Under the pieces are notes generated by a model. The model ran no database searches. It was given only the letters and a program-made list of their open reading frames with translations, and was not told the DNA's origin. Of a DNA stretch of 64,000 nucleotides, positions 12,217 through 23,570 are shown piece by piece. This DNA is from Tomocerus qinae (lineage: Eukaryota > Arthropoda > Collembola > Entomobryomorpha > Tomoceridae): the NCBI GenBank assembly GCA_020055645.1, contig CM034546.1:45322001-45386000 (forward strand), written 5' to 3'. The position numbers and the translations under genes were made by a program. How positions within the stretch are numbered: position 1 is the stretch's first letter; every line of letters starts with the position of its first letter.

Positions 12217-13180
12217 GGTTGATGTCAACTTTTAAAATTGTCCAGTTAACTTTAATGCGTGAAATTTAGTGTCCAGACCTTTTTGACCAAAAAGGAATTT
12301 GAAAAGATTTCTTGGTTTTCGATTACTGTTGTAACAATTTTGGGACTTTCAGGTAACTCCGAGAGTAACTGCAATCTCCTTCAATTCATTGAAATACGAC
12401 ATACAGTATTGTTGAGATTATTTTTTAACAATATCCTTTGACATTCAACATTTGACCATTGTTTTCAGCGCCGCACACCCCAAGATTTCAGAATCCCATC
12501 AATGATTTGGCGTTTGAGATGCAGCATTTCTGTAAGTAGAAGGAATAATAACAGTTGTTATTTTGAAAAAGTAATCATCAATATTTATAGACGTTCTCAC
12601 AACTCCAAGATAACACAGACAGGTATTAGAGACATTTCGATATCTATTCACGTTATTTGGTGATCGGCCACCAATTGAGAGAAACCTTTATTAAAATAAA
12701 GGTACGAACCCAATGAATTACTTTATTTAGATGTTAAATAAACACACAAAATAAAATAACGAGTCTCGGTTCGCTTACCTATATTCTATATCGAATACCA
12801 GTGACTGACTTTGAAAGATCATCACAAATCGTAATCATTAACAATGACTGAAACGTGAAGCACTGAATGACTGAAGCAGAAAAGACAAAAGTAAACATAT
12901 TCCAGAAATTGCAACGCAAATGTAGACGCACAAACATCAAAAATCAATACTGTTCAAAAAAAGCGAGGTAACCTCTGAGATTTTTTCTATGGGTTCAGAC
13001 TTCCATTGCCCCGTTATTCCATCGCATCTATTAGTGGCACGCACGAGGGAAAGTTTATCTCAAGAATCCACAATTCCTGATCATCTCTTTTCACTCTTTT
13101 GCCTTGGCCTGGTCTTGTTGATGCCAACAAGAGAAGGGGCGATCAGGGAAGTACTTACATGGGCCTCTTTACTAAGACAC
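12217..13180. other. Intergenic, promoter side of the F-box gene
   Basis: No supported gene. The F-box promoter should lie just right of 12216, but I see no clear core motif. The stretch about 12990-13180 is less AT-rich than its surroundings and open in one frame, but lacks recognisable protein features. Confidence 0.4.
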
Positions 13181-13257
13181 CCCGCATACTTTTCTTGTAC
13201 CGATGCGAAAAAAAGTTTCATCACCAAATATACCTGGAAAAACATTAACGTTCATGA
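13181..13257 (+). pseudogene. Fragment of a C2H2 zinc-finger exon
   Basis: This 77-bp stretch (cccgcatacttttcttgtac, then cctggaaaaacatt) aligns with 7628-7709 of the zinc-finger gene. It decodes as PAYFSCTDAKKSFITKYTW against PASFSCTQCGKNFHHKRGL. The second cysteine and finger spacing are lost. It ends where a hAT-like element starts at 13258. It is a non-functional relic of a duplicated finger exon. Confidence 0.65.
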
Positions 13258-13457
13258 CAAGCACGTATACAGAACTGGCTTTCGGAAGGGGCTAACATTT
13301 CATATAGTTGTCTTGAAAAAATTTGACATTTTTTTGACGAAAATGAGTCAAAACAGCCTACGGATATTTTTTTACTATTTTGAGAAAAAAGTCATTTTTT
13401 TGGAAAATTATGGTGGGGGGATTCAACCCGTAAAGCCCATCCCTCAATACGTCCTTG
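13258..13457. mobile_element. Short hAT-like element, CAAGCACGTATAC family
   Basis: The left end is caagcacgtatacagaa and the right end caatacgtccttg (inverted: caaggacgtattg). The flanks gttcatga and gtccatgg agree at six of eight positions, consistent with an old 8-bp target duplication. The body carries the family's purine and pyrimidine blocks around ggtggggggattcaacccg. It is non-coding. Confidence 0.65.
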
Positions 13458-13488
13458 GTCCATGGGATAGAATAGAACATATTATACG

Positions 13489-13666
13489 CAGAGCTCCCAG
13501 CCGTGATATTTAGTGGCCGCGGCGGCTGGAAATTTTGGGAAAAAAGGCGGCTGGCGGCGGCTGACCGTCATGGCTTCATGTATTTTTCCTCATCAGTGGC
13601 GGCGGCTGATGGTAAATTAGACAATAAAACGGCGGCGGCGGCTGACCATCACGGCTGGGGGCTCTG
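13489..13666. mobile_element. GC-rich hAT-like MITE with GGC trinucleotide runs
   Basis: The ends cagagctcccagccgtgat and atcacggctgggggctctg are inverted repeats. Perfect 8-bp duplicates attatacg flank it (13481-13488, 13667-13674). The 178-bp body is mostly ggcggctg repeats, a sharp GC island in AT-rich DNA. It is non-coding. Confidence 0.85.
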
Positions 13667-14429
13667 ATTATACGTATAGATATTAGATAGATAGCTATTT
13701 ATTTATACGTATACATTGATAAGAACTTAGAAGCATAAATAAACAGCATTCGATCGAAATTCCTTTCTGACAATAATGATTTTTATTGACATTTAATATA
13801 TTCATTTTCAGTATAAAGTTATTTAACTTAACATTCAACCTTAAATCAAGCTTACAGACAATTGCAAATTATATGATGAGAATAGTAATTTTTATGTGGA
13901 ATCACGGAGCTATTGGATTGAAATAAGAAAGAAGGTAAAAGGTTTTTCGTTTCCAAGTTATAAACTGCATTAGAATTTAATATTGACATTTTTAAGAACT
14001 GGTTTTTGGTGCTAGTATTTATCATTCGCTTATTTTAGAGTTTTTTGCAATCTTTTTGCATTGGTTATTTCAGCAATTTATTTTGCACTTTATAGTATGC
14101 AATTTCAAATATTTTTTTGCCATTTTTAGTAAATTTTTTAGGTAAAGTTAGAATTCTTAATTAAATAAAATTCAGGCGTATTATAAGCCATTATTAGCTG
14201 CAAAATAAGTTTTCTACATCTACAGAAACTCATTTTTATTAAGAATATAGTTAGATAATTAATTAATTAATAAGCTTATAATTTCTTAATAAAGTAGTCT
14301 CCGATCTCCAAAATTTTACATAACTGTTTCCTACGTAAAATTGAGTAATAACGTTAAGTAATAATTTTGTTCTTGTTACCCATTATTGAGCAAACAGCTA
14401 CAATAGCTAGCCCTACGCATACAGTCACA
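13667..14429. other. Intergenic, nothing recognised
   Basis: Very AT-rich, with no supported coding segment or bounded repeat. Confidence 0.5.
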
Positions 14430-14690
14430 TTAGCATGACTCAAATTCCTCGCACTTGAGCAGATTGTCACTTTCGCACATCTTGCAGTGCGAAGGTACAC
14501 ATGCCTTTTTGGTGAGCAAATTGGCAGAGCTGTTCGCACCTGGTTTGGCCAATGGCGGAGTGAGCTGCGGTTCAAATTCGTTCCCGCCTTGGCACTCTCT
14601 TGCAAATGTGCAATAGCATGGCAATTGCACGAAAATTGCATGGCTGCACAGAGTGCGATGCGAAAGTGCGCTGAATCTGAGTGGAGTAAT
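14430..14690 (-). CDS. Possible cysteine-rich exon, unknown protein
   Basis: An open frame on the minus strand contains PCYCTFARECQGG, then PPLAKPGANSSANLLTKK, then SHCKMCESDNLLKCEEFESC and a stop at 14430. Base composition is clearly less AT-rich than both flanks. The cysteine spacing (CYC, C, C, CKMC, C, C) looks like a small secreted cysteine-rich protein or the C-terminal exon of one. No ATG is well placed, and the 5' edge meets the CUB-LDLa pseudogene tail, so an upstream exon is needed. I do not recognise the family. It could also be a captured fragment. Confidence 0.35.
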   Translation of the reverse strand: MTPLRFSALSHRTLCSHAIFVQLPCYCTFARECQGGNEFEPQLTPPLAKPGANSSANLLTKKACVPSHCKMCESDNLLKCEEFESC

Positions 14691-15617
14691 TATTTTCTTA
14701 ATATCTGGGTCCTACTATTATTAGGATGATTACGCATTTGGATTTTTCTCTTTACAAGAGCAACAATTAGCAAGAAAGAAGGAAAACAGGAAAGTGCAAC
14801 GATTGCACATGTAGTGCAATAATAGCAAGTTGTTTTCATCATATGCAAAATCCTTTTCAAATCCGCAGTCAATAATCCCGTTACAGTCCAAGTTTGATGG
14901 AATGCAGGAAAAGTTGCTTGCTGCAGCTGAAAATGGTTTCCAATCGAAAATATTTCTATCATTGCAATCTATTATGTACATCAAGCACGTATTTAGTAGC
15001 GCCCCCCCCCTAAATCTAAGAAAAAGAGAATATTTTCCTCAAAAATGGCCTAAAATTGCAAAATTTTTTCGCATTTTTGGCATAATTTTTGCTTCCGTCC
15101 CCCCTTGAACAAATTTCTAGATACGTGCCTGATGGACATAACAACGATAATAATTAGTAATTATGTCAATTAATGACTTGTGTTTGTGTATCATGGAACA
15201 AAAGTTACTCCTTTTTTACAAAAAAGGTAAAAAGTATTACTTTTTCGAAAAAAAGCAGTCCTTTTACCTTAAATGCATGTAAAGTGGAAGTAAATGGGGA
15301 ACTCTGCTACATCAAAAAAGATAAAAAGGCAAAAAATGTCCTTTTTTGTTCCCTGTTGTGTATACTGTCATGAAGTATCTCAACTTAGTATCAAAAATAT
15401 GATATACAATACTACTTTATTATTGGAATGGTTTCTGTATATACCTACCTTTGATATACGCTGTGAAAACAATTTCTGCTTTCACAGACGATTTCTTGTT
15501 TTTGTATCCAAATGTGCTGTTTTCCACATGCACTCTGATTCCCAAAGACAGGTGTTCAGATTGGAAAGCTCTTTCACCAATTAGTTGGGAATTGTTGTGG
15601 CAACCTTCCTTAGAGAA
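14690..15617 (-). pseudogene. CUB-LDLa transmembrane gene, truncated and frameshifted copy
   Basis: Two remnants of the four-exon family are visible. The last exon (14968..14690) encodes the LDLa module and membrane helix. It has a one-base insertion after DFAYDEN (about 14831) that throws the helix CYYCTTCAIVALSCFP out of frame, and a module cysteine is replaced by phenylalanine (WKPF rather than WKPC). The penultimate exon (about 15617..15449) retains the second half of the CUB domain up to FTAYIK and its donor, but its 5' part is gone. The two 5' exons are absent. The intron carries a 150-bp hAT-like insertion. The closest intact relative is 36180..37423. Confidence 0.85.
14982..15131. mobile_element. 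Short hAT-like element, CAAGCACGTAT family
   Basis: The left end is caagcacgtatttagtag and the right end tctagatacgtgcctg. The flanks atgtacat (14974-14981) and atggacat (15132-15139) agree at seven of eight positions. The empty site corresponds to continuous sequence in the intact paralogue near 36452-36480. It is non-coding. Confidence 0.78.
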
Positions 15618-15970
15618 TATTAATTATTCATAGCATTATAACAGGTGAAGGTGTAGGTGGCAACCCTCACTCACGACCACCATGTACAATAAGCATGAAC
15701 CAAGCATGTATACTTTAATGATAATAATTTATTAAGGAGTATTTCAAAGTCACATACTTATATAGTCAATATGCTGATTATAAATTGCAAACAATATAGC
15801 TAAAATTAAAACACATACCTACTTCATTTACTTCAGTGGAACAATTTATACTGTTTTATCCTTTGCTCGATTTTTTGCTATTACTTCGCATTTTTGAATT
15901 ATCCCCTATGAGCTTACTGGTTTTGATGAGGTTACACATAGCTACACACAAGACTAACTATAAAAGTTAC
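15618..15970. other. Intergenic, nothing recognised
   Basis: AT-rich sequence left where the pseudogene loses its upstream exons. No supported gene or bounded repeat. Confidence 0.4.
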
Positions 15971-16404
15971 TCTAAAATGATAATATTAAAACTAACATGA
16001 ATTCATGCTCAATCGAGTATCCATGGTATACTTTTTTTAAATTATCTCTAGATAGAAGCATGAAGCAACATCAAAATGATTTTCTAAATATGAAACAGAA
16101 GCAACCAAATCAATTTGACATGATTTCCTGCTTAATTTTTGAATAGATTCCCAATGGTAATTAAAAACCGCATGTCACGTTAAAATTAACGTTATTTCAT
16201 GATTTTATTCACCACGACCACGACAAATCTATTCAGAATGTAAAAATGAAATTATGTCAAATTGACGTGGTTGCTTATGTTGCATTTTAGAAAATAATTT
16301 TGACGTTGCTCGATGCTTCAATCTAGAGATAATTAAAAAAAGTGTACCATGGGTATACTCATTTGAGCATGAAATCATATTAGTTTTAGCATTATTGTTT
16401 TAAG
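15971..16404. repeat. Foldback element with long inverted arms
   Basis: The left arm (about 15971-16165: actaacatgaattcatgctc, ccatggtatactttttttaa) and right arm (about 16205-16404: ttaaaaaaagtgtaccatgg, gagcatgaaatcatattagt) are diverged reverse complements. The centre is short. No coding frame. It is probably an old foldback or MITE. Confidence 0.7.
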
Positions 16405-16611
16405 TAGCGCGTAAGGTATTCAATTATCAATCTGTCTGAAAAAGGAAATAAAAAATATTTTGTTTATTCAAGTTAAAATCAAGAAACAGATGTTTTTTTT
16501 TTACAAATAATCACGTTTCTTATATTTATTTCTATTTTACTAAACCTAAGTTCTAATATTTATTGATAATTATTGCGAAACATCCGAACATACGGTTTAC
16601 AATAGAATGGG

Positions 16612-17391
16612 TTAATATTTATTTTGAAGCAAATGATAAGACTCGTACACACTTCCTGTCAATTGTGTGTTGAGAGTTCTTAAAAGATGATCATCAGGAA
16701 TGGAATTTTTTTCCAGGAGTGAACTTTTTGCCCAGCGACCGCATAAAATTTTCACATCTTCTTCCGTTATGCATCTTGGTGGTCCTTCGAAGACATTTTT
16801 GTCATACTCAATTGACTGGAGCAAATAGCGAAACCTATGACCTACATTTATAAAACTAAATAAGTTTATTGAACGACTAAAATATATTTTTTGAATTAGA
16901 AAATCTGTACAAATTATTATGTTACCAGGTTTAGCACGTGACATAACACTTCTCCTAATCAGGTCCGCATATGGACATCGGAGGTAATATTGTATTGCAG
17001 TGAGAGATGAACGATCCCAGATAACGTCAAAAGGACCCCAATTTTCAATTGGACACATCTGAAAATTTCCACTATAAATAATTAATCTTCCGTCGCTTGT
17101 GCTATAAGTGGAACTTTCCTTGTCAAATTCCAGCCCAAGGGAATTTTCTTTGTCCAAGTCTTCAATTGCTTGGTCTACATATTCAATTCCGAAAACGGTG
17201 TGGCCTAAACTAAGTAAGAAGGGAATATCTTTTGTTTTTCCGCACAAGGGAATAAAGAATTTTAGAGCAGTTCGTCCCAACGTTAAAATCTCTAAATATT
17301 TCAATAACTTAGGATGAATATCGTTCAGTTGCCAACCAGTTCGGTTATTTTCCCAACGCTGAGACCAATACGCTTTTCCTTCACTTGGCAT
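16612..17391 (-). CDS. Thiopurine S-methyltransferase-like protein, copy B
   Basis: Two exons, 17391..16926 and 16841..16612, with an 84-bp GT-AG intron in the same position and phase as copy A, give 231 residues. The start MPSEGKAYWSQRW is chosen to match copy A; an ATG four codons upstream (17403) is the alternative. Motifs match copy A: TGWQLNDIHPKLLKYL, FFIPLCGKTKDIPF, FDVIWDRSSL. The intron is a multiple of three and free of stops, so an unspliced transcript would encode a protein with 28 extra residues before GHRFRYLL. Copy A cannot do this. It lies within the right-hand copy of a segmental duplication. A SAM-dependent methyltransferase with unknown substrate. Confidence 0.86.
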   Translation of the reverse strand: MPSEGKAYWSQRWENNRTGWQLNDIHPKLLKYLEILTLGRTALKFFIPLCGKTKDIPFLLSLGHTVFGIEYVDQAIEDLDKENSLGLEFDKESSTYSTSDGRLIIYSGNFQMCPIENWGPFDVIWDRSSLTAIQYYLRCPYADLIRRSVMSRAKPGNIIICTDFLIQKIYFSRSINLFSFINVGHRFRYLLQSIEYDKNVFEGPPRCITEEDVKILCGRWAKSSLLEKNSIPDDHLLRTLNTQLTGSVYESYHLLQNKY

Positions 17392-17984
17392 TTTAATCTT
17401 CAAAAAAGTAAACTTTTACGTTGCTTAATAAGTAACTATAGTAGTTACTTCAACGTCAATGTTGAACTGCCTTGTTTATTATCACAGAATAATAATGATT
17501 TTAGGCAAGAAAATTTTTATTCTTTTCACTGTTAATGCTAGCTCCGAGGTTTAGTTATAAATATACAAGTTTTTCCTTTTTCTACTTGTTAGAGATGTCA
17601 TGTACCTAAGACACAAATGGTTAATTAAGTCAAAATATAAAATTATAATAAACCATTCAATTTTAGAATCAATTAAATTTAATAAATATTGTCTTTGCTG
17701 TATAACTTAATGATTTTAAGAATCGTTATTCGTCCTAAATAAAAATTTAAAGCGAGGTCAGTGAAACTGGAAACCCTACTTATTACTTAGTACCCTATTT
17801 AAAATGCATAATTAAATTTATGTGTACGTAGTACCTATCTATCATTAGCATTAAGCTATTATTTACTACATGCTTAAATTACACGTATAACTTTGTAATC
17901 ATTTCTGGAGTAAGATCATTAAAATATACTAATTGGCCATAAGCTAACTATAATATTTACCCACCTACCTACCGTAGATTTGTA

Positions 17985-18502
17985 TTAGGAACCTTAGATT
18001 TATTGGGGAATTTCAGAATCAATAATTTACACAGCTTAATTCATAAAAATGGGCAAATAAAGCCTTCATCCAAATATTTACGTTGTTGTGATATTTCAGT
18101 TGATATGTTTTTTTGCTTCAATTTTAATAAAGAAATGTTCAAAAAATCGTTTCAATATAGATCAATCAAACTGTGGAATGATTTACCCTCTGATCTAAAA
18201 GAATGTCAAACTAGCAGTTCTTTTAAAAATAAGTTGATCAAACATATATTGAGTGATAGATCGTAGATTTTTGTAACTTAGTCTTCTCTTTTGTTTCCAT
18301 TAATTTCTACTACAGTTTGGTTTTCGAAATGATATACCTTTGTAATTCTAATGTATGTTTGTATTTATTTATATTTTGATGTAATGTTCATTCATAACTG
18401 TATACATGTATTTGACTGATTTGTGATTTTAGCCTATGAATGTCCCATTATGGAAAACAGCTCAAATTCACCTTTGAGTTGAAAAGTCTGACAATAAAGC
18501 AA

Positions 18503-18533
<31 letters not shown>

Positions 18534-18536
18534 TGT
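17985..18536 (+). mobile_element. 3' end of a non-LTR retrotransposon
   Basis: The open stretch to 18266 ends in a pattern typical of the last part of LINE reverse-transcriptase proteins (FQYRSIKLWNDLPSDLK, then FKNKLIKHIL). An untranslated tail follows, closing with aataaagcaattacttactt and several ACTT repeats to 18533. This fits a 5'-truncated CR1- or Jockey-like insertion. It interrupts the duplicated flank of the methyltransferase copy. Confidence 0.75.
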
Positions 18537-18597
18537 TATCTACTGTTTAAATTATACTAGCTGTTAAACCCGTTCTACGATAGGGCGCTGTTGCACA

Positions 18598-18842
18598 TAA
18601 TATTAGCAATATAATATAAAATTATATAAAATTATATAAAATTTTATATAAGATTATATAAAATTTTATATAAAATTATATAAAATTTTATATAAAATTA
18701 TATAAAATTTTATATAAAATTATATAAAATTTTATATAAAATTATATAAAATTTTATATAAAATTATATAAAATTTTATATAAAATTATATAAAATTTTA
18801 TATAAAATTATATAAAATTATATAAAATTTTATATAAAATTA
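18598..18842. repeat. AT tandem repeat, unit about 22 bp
   Basis: About eleven units of ttttatataaaattatataa type with few changes. Each unit is itself nearly palindromic. No coding content. Confidence 0.9.
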
Positions 18843-20963
18843 ATTAGATAGAATAGAAAAACACGTTTAATGATTTACCTAATTATATTATGTCTGTGTA
18901 TCAATGAACTATCTATGTGTGTTACGTTGACCTCAAATACGCAAGCAGGGCCCCAGCGATGAGAGGGTCACGTGGACTCTGAAATCGAGAAAAATAAAGA
19001 ATTTTTTGAAAATTATTATTTTTCTCAGTGCCCCCCCCCGCCCCCTAAATTTTTTCTCTGTCCGCATAGGTAATCCATATTACTGCTCGACAACTTTTTA
19101 CATACGAGCCCAACCACCCTCCAACACCCTATATGAAATCTATTATGACAAATCTGAAGGATACTCCAACTCAACTTTGAACATGCAGGTTGATTGTAAT
19201 ACTAAAATTCCATAACATTACTGAAGATCTTTAGTCTGTGTTTTGAGTGGCTAAATAGCGCTGGGTACCTAGTATTTATATATGCATTATCTGTTAGTTA
19301 TACTTGCATCTTGGCTGTTAAGGGTATTATTAAGCGTTAAACTGTGGCGCATTGGTCAACTCAATTCAGATTGCTTTTTTGTTCCTTTGAGATGATTATG
19401 ACAACAGACGTCCAATCGATAACAGCCGGCATACCTCGTTCTTATAATACCTCGTTCTTATCTTAGGCATATTTAGCTTATAATTATGGTTTAATGACTA
19501 GCTGGCCACCAACAATGTTTTTTACTTTCAGATAAAAAATCCATTTCAGAATTACATAATTTGCTTGGCACACGTTTCCACTCGCTCTGAATGCTAGTTT
19601 GCTACTAATCTATTCTTACACGCACACAAGCCAAAATATAATACATGTAAACAGGAATATTCAGGAAAATAATCAATTCAAATTCAAATTGTAGATGAAG
19701 ATGACATACTAGCACCTATACATCGTGCAATAAATCAATACTATCTACCGTTTTCGTTTTAGACCGCAGCGACAGGAGCAATTACTACTAAACGCTCTAA
19801 TAGCTGAGAAACATTTGAAATGTGCAATTCTTTAAATGTCTTGACAGTCTATGCTTTGTGTAATAAATAAACAAATATTAACCCTAGAACCCCCAAAAGT
19901 GATGAAATCAACGTTAAAAGCTTATTTGTGCAAACAAGAATTACTCTAGCATATAAATAAATATACGTATCAGTAGACGGATCTATTCTGGTGGAAAGGT
20001 CGGACTTTATCTTAGAAAAGTGATTCCACTTTTGAATTTCGTAATTTTATTGTGCACAAATACCAACCTATTTTCATGAAATTTTTCACACAAAGAGAAA
20101 GATGGATTCTTGACTTGAAATATAAAAATCCAAGAGGTTATTTATTATATTATACGCTTTGATCAAAGACAAAGCAAAGACACAAAATCCATGGATGGAC
20201 CACTACGGGCATTTTAGGGTTAATCACAATGCCCACATTAAAACCATAGACGGGACGGGATTTAAATAATTATATTAAGAACATTTTAATTCAGCGTAAT
20301 ATACTTTGAGGAGACGTTATAAGTGGTAATTTATTTATGGAAATTAATTGCTGTACATGCAAGAAGCAATCACATTATTATGCAAGAATGTTACCAACTG
20401 ACGGAAGAAACTAAAAAAACCAATTATGTGCAGTCTAGTCTAGACAAAGCCAGATTATAATACCAGATTTGGTAGTTATTTAATTTACATTTGTTCCTAA
20501 AGATTGAAAGGTAAGAAGTTGTAGTTAAAGATTCAAAGAAAGGTATGAATAATACAATGATAATTTTACATTAATGGGGCAACAAACTAACACACTGACA
20601 TCAGATTTAAACAATTAATATCAAAATTTTAAAAGACCTTAATTAAAAACTTTTCCAACTTGTCAAAAATCTTTAATATCATTTTGTAATTAAATTTTAA
20701 AAATTAACAATATAATTTATAGGTATTTACAAACCCGATATTAGATGGTGGTAATAATTTCACATTCTGATCCATTTAAATAAACTATAAATTTACTTAA
20801 AAATGTATTTTGTTTAATTAATTATAAAAAAGTTTCCATTAATTCGTACTAGATTATAAACTTTTAAAAGTTTTACAGTTATACTAAATGCAGGCATAAA
20901 TATGAACTCAAATATTTAAAGTCATTAAATTTTTTTAAGTTATTAAGCAATTTAAAATATTTT

Positions 20964-22316
20964 CTAAAGTCTCACTAGGCCATAACCTTCCGGGTTGAAA
21001 TCTTTTTGTGCTGCTGTAGTAAACTTTTTAACCCGGAATTCCTTTAGTAGATAATGCACGACGGCAATAAACCATATGGTAAGAAAGAAATCTGCGATGT
21101 CCAAAAATGATCGTAGAGTAAGTACAGAAATAAGACTGACACTGACAAGAGGAAGGCTTAATCCCAAAATAATTGCCCGAAAGATGAGCCACAATTTCAA
21201 TGGGAATGGTGATTCCTGAAATATATAAAAGATTTCCACAATTATTAAAATTATTTAAATAAGTTACTTTCAAATAAGTAAAAATTAACCTTTCGAATCC
21301 CGTACAAAAGTATAGCGCCGAAAAAAATGATGACAACGCCAAAGAAAAGATATATTCCCGAAACGATAAATGAAAATATGGAGACCACAGCAGCAGCCTC
21401 TAAAATAAATAAACAGTACATTAAAAAGAAGCTGATAAATCTTACGATTAATTCAGTTTCCAAATATCTGGACTTCAGAATGGTTTAAAATGGGCTAGAA
21501 GTTAAAATTATTATGAATTTTCCCGGAGAAATAATGCTTTATAGCTAGAATTATTTTTTGTTCCCATTTTTTGTCCTTTGAGACAATGACCCACATTGAC
21601 GCAAGCCATTCTCTTGGCGTCAGTTATAGTCATTCATTACCATTACCGTAACGACTTGCATCAGCTAATGAATATTCTAGCATGGTTCGTGCCAATGTGC
21701 ATTTATTAGCAACCGAACATCGATTCTCATGTAAGACCAGAATATCGCTACAGAAAATTATAACAATTGAAAAGATAGAATTTCAAATGAGAATTGAAGA
21801 ACATTTTACCTTGAAAACTTGAGTCAAAATGAGAAGTCTTATTTCTGTGAAAATTGTCTTTTACATAATCATCTAATCGGTCCGCGACAACTGGAGCTGA
21901 TAGCGCTATGACCAGAGCTGACACCGACATGATAATTTTTATGATGCCCAATACCTGAAAAGAGAAGTGATACGGTGAACGTATATTTTTTAAAGATACC
22001 TTTAATAAATTTTCAACAATTTTGAATTGAAAGAAACTTTTGCTAAATAAAAAATAGAAAAAAATAGAAAAAAATAAAAATAATGCTTAAAAGTTGACCC
22101 GAATGTTATGATAACAACAAAGAATTTTAATGGATTAAACTTCTTTGTAACTAAACTAAAGTATCATTATAAAAATCGGCATTTGTTTGTTTTACAATTT
22201 TTGAAGCTTCATATAAATAAAGCAATAGAATAATAAAATCTTACTATATCGAGAAGTCCGATGATTATTCCTCCTATTTTCAGGGGCAAACAGCAACACA
22301 ATTTAGGAGATTCCAT
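20964..22316 (-). CDS. Four-helix membrane protein of about 192 residues
   Basis: Four exons, 22316..22245, 21954..21810, 21399..21290 and 21215..20964, with consistent phases (0, 1, 0), give 192 residues. The N-terminus is MESPKLCCCLPLKIGG, a cysteine cluster before the first helix, as in many arthropod LAPTM- or DUF4728-type four-helix proteins. Helix 1 is about residues 13-45. A 25-residue loop (RLDDYVKDNFHRNK) carries a possible N-glycosylation site, NKT. Three more helices follow (SIFSFIVSGIYLFFGVVI, LWLIFRAIILGLSLPLV, FFLTIWFIAVVHYLL), then a basic and polar tail ending GYGLVRL. It is probably an endomembrane or plasma-membrane protein; function unknown. Exon 1 with its promoter side is duplicated at 28399..28479. 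The exon-3 acceptor could shift by three bases. Confidence 0.78.
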
Positions 22317-23570
22317 TTTTACCTGAAGTTAATAAACTGAAAAGATGAATATTAATATTTGTAATGCTTACTGTATTTTACTTCTTTTATTGTAATTCAA
22401 TTTCTGTACTGTGAATGTAATGGAAATTCGTTTTGATTTTATATCTGTGGGTATTCGAATTTGTCTTACACTTTCCTAGTAGTAACCTCTTGTTAGTATT
22501 AGTAGTAGAGAGAGTGTGAGTCCATTTCTAGGAATGAGTGTATACCTGAAATCCATAATTATGACGTACAGGCGAAGTCAGGTAATAAACTGGTATTTAT
22601 CTATTTATGTCCAATGCTGTTTTATATGAATTGTACGTCATAATGTAAGAAATCCCCACCGTGTGAACAAAATTGAAGGAGAAAATTCACAGATGCAATA
22701 ATTCTAAGAAAAAATGGAGAAATTACATTTATTTTTATACTGTAATGTAATACTGTTTACAGTTTAAAGGTGACAACATTGAGGCAACAATCGTTCACTC
22801 GAAAAATGTTAATCTTATCTTTTTCATACAGTAGTGTACAGTGTATCTAAATCCTATTATCAATTCACAGCAGCGGTATTAATCACACAATTTGCAAAAC
22901 AATAAATAAACCTTCATTCAAGCAATACTGGGAAAGTCAATATTTTGTCGTTTTATATGTCATTTTCTGTGAAAGCAAGTAATAGCAAATAGTTCAGACT
23001 CATTCATTTAGTGACGCAAGTAGTCATACTCACCATCTATATTATCTTAAAAAGATTTGTGAGGTAATTTATAACTTATCAATATACCAAATTGTTACCA
23101 AACTACATTAATTACATACCTATATCAAGTAATAATACATACACGAGGTGATACAAATATAGTACCTATTTTTAACTGTCATATACATTCAATGGTAAAT
23201 TTAGTAGAGTTGAGTTATACTAGTTGTACTTATGAAATTTAAATTTAGAAATTATGTTACTGATTATTGTCCCTAATTATTTAATGTTTTATTATATGGT
23301 TAAAACTATTATTAGTTTTATTTACATTAAGTAGAAAACATCAACAATCCCAAGTATTTTATTTTACAAACAGCTATAGATTTGTCAGGTCCAAATTAAT
23401 AATATTTTATGTACTATAATTATTAATATCGAAATTTAATACAAGTTGGGATTCATTATTGGGAGAAGAACCATCGAAAACATTGATAATTATACATTGT
23501 GAATAGACTATTATGCTATTTTCAGCCTTCACAAATGGACTAGGTTAAGCAATCATTATAATAATAGCTA
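22317..23570. repeat. Segmental duplication block X (partners 28480-28690 and 34500-35530)
   Basis: 22317-22535 (flank of the four-helix gene) recurs at 28480-28690. 22560-23570 recurs at 34500-35530 in the same orientation, from ggtaataaactg to cacaaatggactaggttaag, with small differences such as an extra short piece near 34545. No gene is seen inside. Confidence 0.8.

Larger units (their letters stand above)
16612..20745. repeat. Segmental duplication, copy 2 (partner 28-2745)
   Basis: It shares the methyltransferase gene and several ordered flank anchors with copy 1. It is enlarged by a LINE fragment (17985-18536), an AT satellite (18598-18842) and further unplaced sequence between 18843 and 20220. 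A C-run patch at 19030-19045 resembles other transposon scraps. No gene is supported between 18843 and 20745. Confidence 0.7.
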
